Source: Schistocephalus solidus (lineage: Eukaryota > Platyhelminthes > Cestoda > Diphyllobothriidea > Diphyllobothriidae). From it: 64,000 nucleotides of DNA. Below the pieces are notes generated by a model, which saw nothing but the letters and a program-made list of their open reading frames with translations, did not search any database and had not been told where the DNA came from. The stretch lies in contig WEDG01000394.1 in the NCBI GenBank assembly GCA_017591395.1, positions 1 to 64,000 of the forward strand, in the 5' to 3' direction. Each line of letters opens with the position of its first letter. Positions within the stretch are counted from its first letter, which is position 1. The position numbers and the translations under genes were made by a program. Of this stretch, positions 57,331-64,000 are shown in pieces.

Positions 57331-59979
57331 CGTCAATTTGGGTCATAAGTGGTGGCTGTACATTTGAAGGAAGCAAGCAAGATAGCTGCGGTTAAGTAAG
57401 GGTATACTGATGTGGGCAAGAAAAGTTTGTTTCTTAGTTTCCATACAAGAGGTGCTTTTAATTAATTTGCGCTTTTTGCTCGCCATTTAAGTTGAGATTT
57501 ATTTTGCCAAAGGTAATTTCACTTCGATCGGAACGATTTCTAACTGAAATGGGAAAATATCGCATGGTGCTGCGTTTCGCGGAGGACAGCCAAAATAAAG
57601 ATGCTTTTGATGTCAGTCGAATGGCACGCTGGCATGCCTAATGGTTCGGCTGATGGCCTTTGGGAATTGAAATTGTTGCAAGAGTCATTAAGGTTTTAGG
57701 TCTTCGTGTTATTTAATACAGACTGCGTCCTACGTAAAGCATATTTTATGCTCTTGCTCTCTCTCTCTCGCTCTCTCATATTACCATTACAACCACTAGC
57801 TCATCTCAAGAAAGTGCGAGTACTATTCAAGAGTGGTTTACGCAGCCGAAAAAATGCACAAACTGGGTTTAATCTGCATATTCCCGCTTTATACCCTCCA
57901 AAATACTTAAAAGCATTCCCCTCCATTAACTGCGTAGCAGTTCGTGTTGGTGGTGTGGTAACTTTGGTAGATTTCCTCGGACGTAATACAAAGTAGACAA
58001 GGTTAGTTCCGCAGTGAAATATTCTCTCCTCTGCAATGTCACCAGTTATTCATGTGAAACAATTCTCTCTCTCGAGCAACTCAAGCTTATGTTTATGATG
58101 GACACCCACACCACGTTACTGCAGTAACTGAACGGAATAAGACTAGTCATTTGTCACAGGCCATTAACATAAGTTAAGACTTGTGTCATTAAATACAGGG
58201 GATATTGTTGCTTCCACAAAATAAATATTTTTGTACCATAGCTTTTCAGTCAGCTGGTTTTAGCAGAACGTAGTTACATAGACAGACCAGACACGACATT
58301 GACAGATGTTTCACAGTCTTTACGCATCATCAGTACGTCACATGCCTTATTCAGTTACCCAGATAGAGCACCAGGCATCGAGGCAGCCATTTGGGGTTGC
58401 TTCTTTAAATATAAATAGCCATTATGACTCGTCTGCGTCTTTTGTTAAGATAACCTGAGGACAGAAGCAGAGGTCTGTGAGACGCGAGCCTTACTACTGT
58501 AACGGAGGCCCTTAGCATGCAATCTAACAATAGTTCAGTGATTCAACGCAACTTCGGCAGAAATCTGACGCTTCCTGTTCGGGAAATAGTAGCATTTAAA
58601 TGTTGCTTGTATGCCAGCACCTTCGTAGATCAAGCCACATTCTGACAGTACTTACGGAGATCAGCTGGCTAACTCAGAATACAACGAATTTTGAAATTGT
58701 TAAGTAGTCTCCTGTCAGCAAAGCATTCACCAACTTCCCAGAACTACCTCATTGTTTATTTCAGACTGAACTGCTCGGTTGTTAGAGGAATCCCCGCTTT
58801 TTAACCGTTGAACCGATCAAAATAGGAACGCCGTTAACTTTTAAACCTCAGTCCCTTTCTAAACAATTACCACACTGCATTGTATGCTCTGGCCACTTTG
58901 GTTACAATGGGACATTTTGTGTAGGCTTAAAACCATTTTGGCAGTCATTTTTTATTGCATTAAATGTACGACAGTTGCAGAACTCTCATATATGAATCCA
59001 CAGCTTTTTAAAGATGGGCAAGTATATTTGCTTCCACCTACCTGTTTCCTAAACACATGGCAAAAACTAGATCGGGCATTGGTCTTCCTTAGGCAGGTTT
59101 GTCCGGTTACGTGTCTTTTTTTAACAAACGTGTCAGATAATGCGTCCAAGGCTCCTGAAAATTGTATTTAATTATCAGCGATCGACTAATTGGCGTGGTA
59201 ATGTAATCTTTGAAACACCTGGAACCACTCACAGATTGAGAAGTATAAATGATAATGTTTGAAGAGACTTCAGAAAAGCAGCATTTCTGACTGAATGCAG
59301 GCATTATAAGCATTCATTGGAGAGCTATAAAAGTTAAAAATTATTTGAAAAGCGCTCATATCGCATGCAGTGTACAAAATTTTGAACGATGCGGTTGAAT
59401 TAGCTGAAAAAAGTGAACTGCATTTAGAAGTTGTGTTCAGCCAACTGCGTAAGTTACGTGAATAGACGGCAAAAGTTTATCCCTGGGATAAGAGGGCAGT
59501 AAATAATTTTGAAAATAAAGATTGTAAGGCTCAAAATATTTTCATTGGAGAAATTCTTGGTAACATTAATAAGAAGCAAATATTTAACTTATTAAATTAA
59601 ATCGTTATTACATTAATGACATATGAATTTCTAAAACTATCATATGTAATGTGTACATATGAATATTTGAAATATAATATCACCAGCAAACACAACCTAC
59701 ATTGAATTTCTCTGCATCTTAGGCGTTAACCTGATTCTTCTATCAAAGACAAGGGGAAAGGATAGTAGCAGTATATATCTAAAAATTTATTTTTTGACAA
59801 TGAAAGCAGAACTATTAAAACACTGAAACCTGATTAGGATTTTGAGGTGTGGAAGTGTAATTAGGGTTCGAGTGTTCAAACAAGTGTCCACCTGGCATTT
59901 GGAAGAAATTAGTTAAATGGTCGCTTAAAATGGACATGAGGACAGGAACTGCCCGAGATGCAGGTTCTTAGATTGAGCG
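57331..59979. other. AT-rich DNA with a (CT)n tract
   Basis: An imperfect (CT)n microsatellite lies at 57757-57777. The 96-codon plus frame 57706-57996 spans it and the 95-codon plus frame 58884-59171 has no recognised motif. A GC-richer stretch at about 58260-58520 may be repeat-derived but is unassigned. Confidence 0.45.
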
Positions 59980-60125
59980 TTAAGGGTATGTTAAGAGTAA
60001 GAGAGCAAATTTAGGGTTAGGGCTAGGCTTAATGTTAGACTGATAGTGTAAAGAATTGAGTGTGGTGAAAATTAAGATAAGAATTAGAGTTGAGATTGAA
60101 GTTAAGGCTGGTGTGAGGGTAAAGA
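59980..60125 (+). repeat. Degenerate telomere-like hexamer tract
   Basis: Contains TTTAGGGTTAGGGCTAGG (about 60008-60026) and runs on as variants of GTTAAG/GTTAGA/GTTGAG for about 130 bp. It resembles (TTAGGG)n that has decayed, or a G-rich simple repeat. A minus-oriented tract of similar style lies at 61021-61100 and another plus one at about 63490-63620. Confidence 0.55.
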
Positions 60126-61020
60126 CGGACAAATATTTACCCTTTATGGAATTTTGTCTATGGCCACCTTGGGGGAGGTGTCCCCATTCCCGAAGTGGTT
60201 GAAAACTTAGAGGCTCCACAACTTATATTGGGCTGCCGAGTTAACAAAAATGCCTCCGTTGTGTGAACAGTGAACTTTTTGATGATTCCATAACTTCCGC
60301 CAACTCAAATAATTAAAGATACTCCGTTATTACTCCGGCCAGCAAGATGTCGGGCCTCGAATAATTTTAGATGAACCTGCAGTTTAAGCTCAGTGCAAAA
60401 CTTATGACATTACAACGGCACTAATTCACTGTCACCAAAGGCAGTTAAAGTATACAAAGGTAGGATACTGTCTTATTGCGAATGCTCCAGATGTAAGGTA
60501 TAGTTGACTTTGTTCGGTTTTGCCTTTATTGATTTCCTTTAACGACTTTTCGAGTTAAATGTGCGTCTCCTTGTCTATCATTGAATACTTCATGACCTGG
60601 CACATTTGCTGGTTTTTCAATATTCCCCGACATTTATCATTTTGCTTTCCTGCTTAACCAATGATCATAGCCTTCATTTACCAAACAACGTGCAATTCAG
60701 AGATCCTGAATTTTGTTATGAAAACAATGTCAGCGATGATCTTCCTTTTACCTCGTCTGAATTCGCGTGACCCTTTATAGCACGCTGCAATATAAGAAGG
60801 GTCGGTATACTTATGGAAAATTTTCTACACGTAGAAAATTGCACTTTTGCTGACAACGGTATAATTTATTCTTTTTTCGAAAACTTTGAATTTTTCGTCT
60901 AGCCTCAAATAAGGAATTAAATATACAGTTTTTGATAGGGCAGGGGAAGAAAAACCACACCCACTTTCTTAGGTAGCTCGCATTCCGCGAAATTCCAGGA
61001 AGGAAAAATATAGTCGAGTC

Positions 61021-61100
61021 AGGACTCTCACCTAAACCCGAACCTTAACTCCAACCCTGGATTTGACTTAAGACTTAAACCCAACACGACCACTTAACTT
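61021..61100 (-). repeat. Degenerate telomere-like tract, opposite orientation
   Basis: The plus strand reads CACCTAAACCCGAACCTTAA then CTCCAACCCTGG and CTTAAACCCAACACGACC. On the minus strand this is a G-rich GGGTTTAGG/GGGTTGG-like series, comparable with 59980-60125. Confidence 0.5.
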
Positions 61101-61460
61101 ACCACTAATCTCCCAGCGTAGAACGGTCCCTTTTTCCATATTTTGCCGGTAGTTGAACGGGTTCAGAAGGTGCAAAGCACAAATAAATCCACAAGCGTCA
61201 GCTTCTCTGTCAGCATTACTTTAAGAGCAGATAATGTGTTCTTTTTCTTTAAATATGCCCTTTTTTGACGACGTAACATTCAAAAGACTTTAAATACTGC
61301 AAAAATGTACGCTGAAAACTTCCTCGCCTAAGTGATTTTGGGAATTCGAGGGTTAAGCAAGCAGTCATCCTTGAAATGCCTTAGGCAGGTAAAAATTGGC
61401 CAAATAAATTTGACTTAACGAGAAAGTTTCAGTGAGCTGACAGCTTAAGGCTTCTCGCAG

Positions 61461-61543
61461 GTGAAATTATCACTTAATGCCCAGTATTGATAAGAGGGAT
61501 GCGTGTTACAACCACTCTTTACGTGGGCACACTTATGCTCCAG
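61461..61543 (+). other. Candidate first coding exon
   Basis: Preceded by GCTTCTCGCAG (acceptor-like) and ending at CTCCAG/GTGAGC, a near-consensus donor. From the ATG at 61477 it encodes MPSIDKRDACYNHSLRGHTY then AP. All frames upstream of the ATG are closed, as expected for 5' untranslated sequence. No downstream exon recognised; may be chance. Confidence 0.2.
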
Positions 61544-61719
61544 GTGAGCCTTTCGCTTGCCCTCTCATGTTCTGCTTTTTGGAAGGGTTAGTAAACCACA
61601 GCATTGAAAGGAAGTTCACTGACCTAGAAAATGACAAGTATAATATGAAGGCTTGCTTCCCTATATTCCTAGATTGCCCAAGACTCAAATGCAGACGGGT
61701 ATGCCTGCCACTAATGTAG

Positions 61720-64000
61720 AATTTGACACTAATTAATGTCTTTAACCGGAAAAGCCAGTTTAAGGGTATATAATTCCATAAAATACATTTGCATTTTGAA
61801 AATGTCCGAGCTAGTTTGATATTAAACATTCAAGTCAAAAACCGTACAACAGGAATGACCCCACATATCTTCTAGTCTCTGTCGGCAAAGTTTTCATAAG
61901 CAATATAATGTATGACCCGTTTTTTATGCGGCTAACTGGACAGCGTCATAATTACCCGTATTCCAATTATATTCGAACACTGCGCATAGGCAGAAAACTT
62001 GGTTTAAAAGAAAACAGGCAAGATTTCCTTGATAAAAATCCGCACTTAATTTTTTCAGGACAAGTAAACAAAGTTCTGCTGTGCATTGTGCTCGTAAGGC
62101 CAGCATTTACCCTATAAAAGGAGTTCAAATAGTTCATCAGCAAGTCTAAAATATCAAAAGATATCGTTAACCTCTTGTTTTTTCGTTAACAAAGCAATGC
62201 TTTGCGTTTGCCCCTATGCAAATGAACACATTTGTGAATAAAGGAAATTGATGGTAAAAAGTGATTGCTAGAACGATCAGTGTAAAAGGCCTTGAATCGT
62301 TCAGTAAAGAAGACCCTAATAGGAAAATTATATAGGTTTTTCTTTATGTGGACATGCACGAGAAGGATGGCTGCTCCCAAAATTCGAGAAAAATCAATCT
62401 TATTTGCATTATTTCCGATGCACTTGATTATAGCAAACTTTATTTTACAGATAGAAATTTCATAAAAAAACGGTTTTCATTAGGTTATGCGTTGACAGCC
62501 TGGTTGGTCATATTTAAAGTCTCACCCAAATGTAAAACCTCTTAACCAAAGAATATTGCATTTTATAGCGAATTCGGGTGTCATAACACACTTGGAAATG
62601 ATAAATTCTCTCTAAAACGGTTTTAGTTTGTATACCAAGGAAACGTTTCGCAGATGAATATCCACGCTATAAATGTTTTTTGAAAGTACAATCAGAAAAT
62701 TAATTTTAAAGTACTCTATATTTAAGCCCATTTATATTCTTCTTAGTCAATAACAAAATCATATTTTTACTTTTTATTGGAAATTCTTCCACCATATTTA
62801 CTCTATTTAAGGCATGGTTCTCCTAATATTTATGCACAACAATGATTTAAATATTTCTTAAACGGTCAATTCTATGTCTGTTACTTTTCGAACTTACGAT
62901 CGAGCAGGAACTAAACTACGGAAAATATATCTTAGTATCTCCTCATGAGCTATGTGTGTCCCTTGGTAATAGATATTATTTTGCATAGACAGCAACTACT
63001 AACATATGCTTTCAAGTTACAAGTGTGTCAGGCTAAAACATTGCACTTAGGCATTTTGACTTTTTTTAGGTCAGACACTTATATGGTCCTATAAATTAGA
63101 AATACGAAAATTCAAATGCCTCTGTTTTTCTGAAATTACTGTCATTTCTTGGCCTGTCTTACTTACATGTACGGACAAAATCGAGCTCTGGGCGTTGACC
63201 AATTTTTGCTAAATCTCGCGGTTTTGTTAATGCGATTTCCTAAAAAAACACGCAGGCATTCGTGCATGATAGTCAGCCTAGACACTTGCCTGAGTATACG
63301 AAAATTTTAATTTTGTTTCAAAATGTGAATTTTGCCTTGATAAAATTTCTTCAAAATGTATTCTTCATGAATGCGTACGTCGTTACTTAATACAATAAGC
63401 TAATAATTATAAATTTTACATCACGGAAATCAAATTATTCTGTAATATACTTGGCATGGTGCTAGAAACCAGGACGTTTTGGGTTACGATCCAAGTCATG
63501 GTCGAGGTATGGTGAGGGTTAATAGACGTGTTCGGAGTTAGCATAGGAGTAGTTTAAGGATTATGGTTAGAACACGCAAATAGAGATTCTTCTTGTAATT
63601 AAGCGTATGGTTACAGGTATTATGGGAGTGAATTCCTTTGTGCGGGCCTTACCATAAAACTTTTAACGTTTGATGAGGCCTGAACTGACTACCTCAATTG
63701 TATTCATTACGATTCTGCGGCCACGTCGACCGCTCTCTGCTAATGCACTCCTCTCAATATTTTTTCATTTATGGTATGCTCTCATTTCTCGGTTTAGCAA
63801 TTTATAAGCCAGCAGATAGCTTAGTATCTTTTTATGTAATCTCTTCTCTCTTAATGTTTGATTCTATCTAATAACTTTTAACAAATTGCCAAGCATCAGT
63901 TCATATTTGATGGAATTTACCAAGACCATATTTGAATTTTCTTAATAAAACTGACATTAACCCCAGTCCCAAAACACTATCATTAATGCGCGTTATTCTT
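61720..64000. other. AT-rich DNA, no recognised gene
   Basis: Only short frames. A weak telomere-like G-rich tract is at about 63490-63620 (GGTGAGGGTTAATAG, GGTTAGAACACG, GGTTACAGG). A weak B-box-like GGGTTACGATCC precedes it at 63481, perhaps an eroded SINE head. Confidence 0.4.

Overview
The window looks like a piece of an AT-rich flatworm nuclear genome, most likely a diphyllobothriidean (pseudophyllid) tapeworm such as Spirometra, Dibothriocephalus or Schistocephalus. The basis is four copies or relics of one endonuclease/reverse-transcriptase family whose products end in C2H2 fingers, a type I recall as abundant in those worms. There are also tRNA-derived SINE pieces, a Penelope-like GIY-YIG relic, long gene-poor AT-rich DNA, and no bacterial-style operons. 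Species assignment is inference. I see no rRNA gene, no functional tRNA gene and no CRISPR array.

Layout. 1-540: AT microsatellite and two tandem tRNA-derived SINE units. 2.08-3.07 kb: an ancient, heavily mutated RTE-like reverse-transcriptase fossil. 3-9.7 kb: mostly unassigned AT-rich DNA with a diverged 266-bp tandem duplication. 9.7-33.4 kb: a dense repeat domain. It holds three blocks of a ~335-354-bp satellite, a nearly complete but dead RTE-like element on the minus strand (RTE-1, 10.14-13.94 kb), a truncated plus-strand copy (RTE-2, 15.0-16.16 kb), an internally inverted copy (RTE-3, 24.04-26.86 kb), and full or partial copies (A, C, B) of a ~6.6-kb duplicon. 35.47-41.59 kb: a tandem pair of ~3.04-kb units, each with a TATA-like promoter and a possible signal-peptide exon. 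41.6-64 kb: AT-rich DNA with a 56-bp inverted-repeat element, possible small exons with a 48-bp intron, SINE relics, a Penelope-like relic and telomere-like degenerate hexamer tracts.

The strongest protein-level signal outside transposons is a 69-codon open segment in duplicon copies A and B (minus strand). Its end resembles the C-terminal part of the activin type II receptor ectodomain (VYFCC....CN signature), and a stop follows at once. No kinase domain was recognised.

No complete functional gene can be called with confidence. The retroelement frames all carry stops, frameshifts or lesions at catalytic residues. The rearrangements are the most informative content: a 66-bp RT segment and a 71-bp duplicon segment abut each other in opposite order at two places 11.8 kb apart, RTE-3 has the geometry of a twin-priming inversion, and RTE-2 sits where about 1.24 kb of the duplicon is missing.
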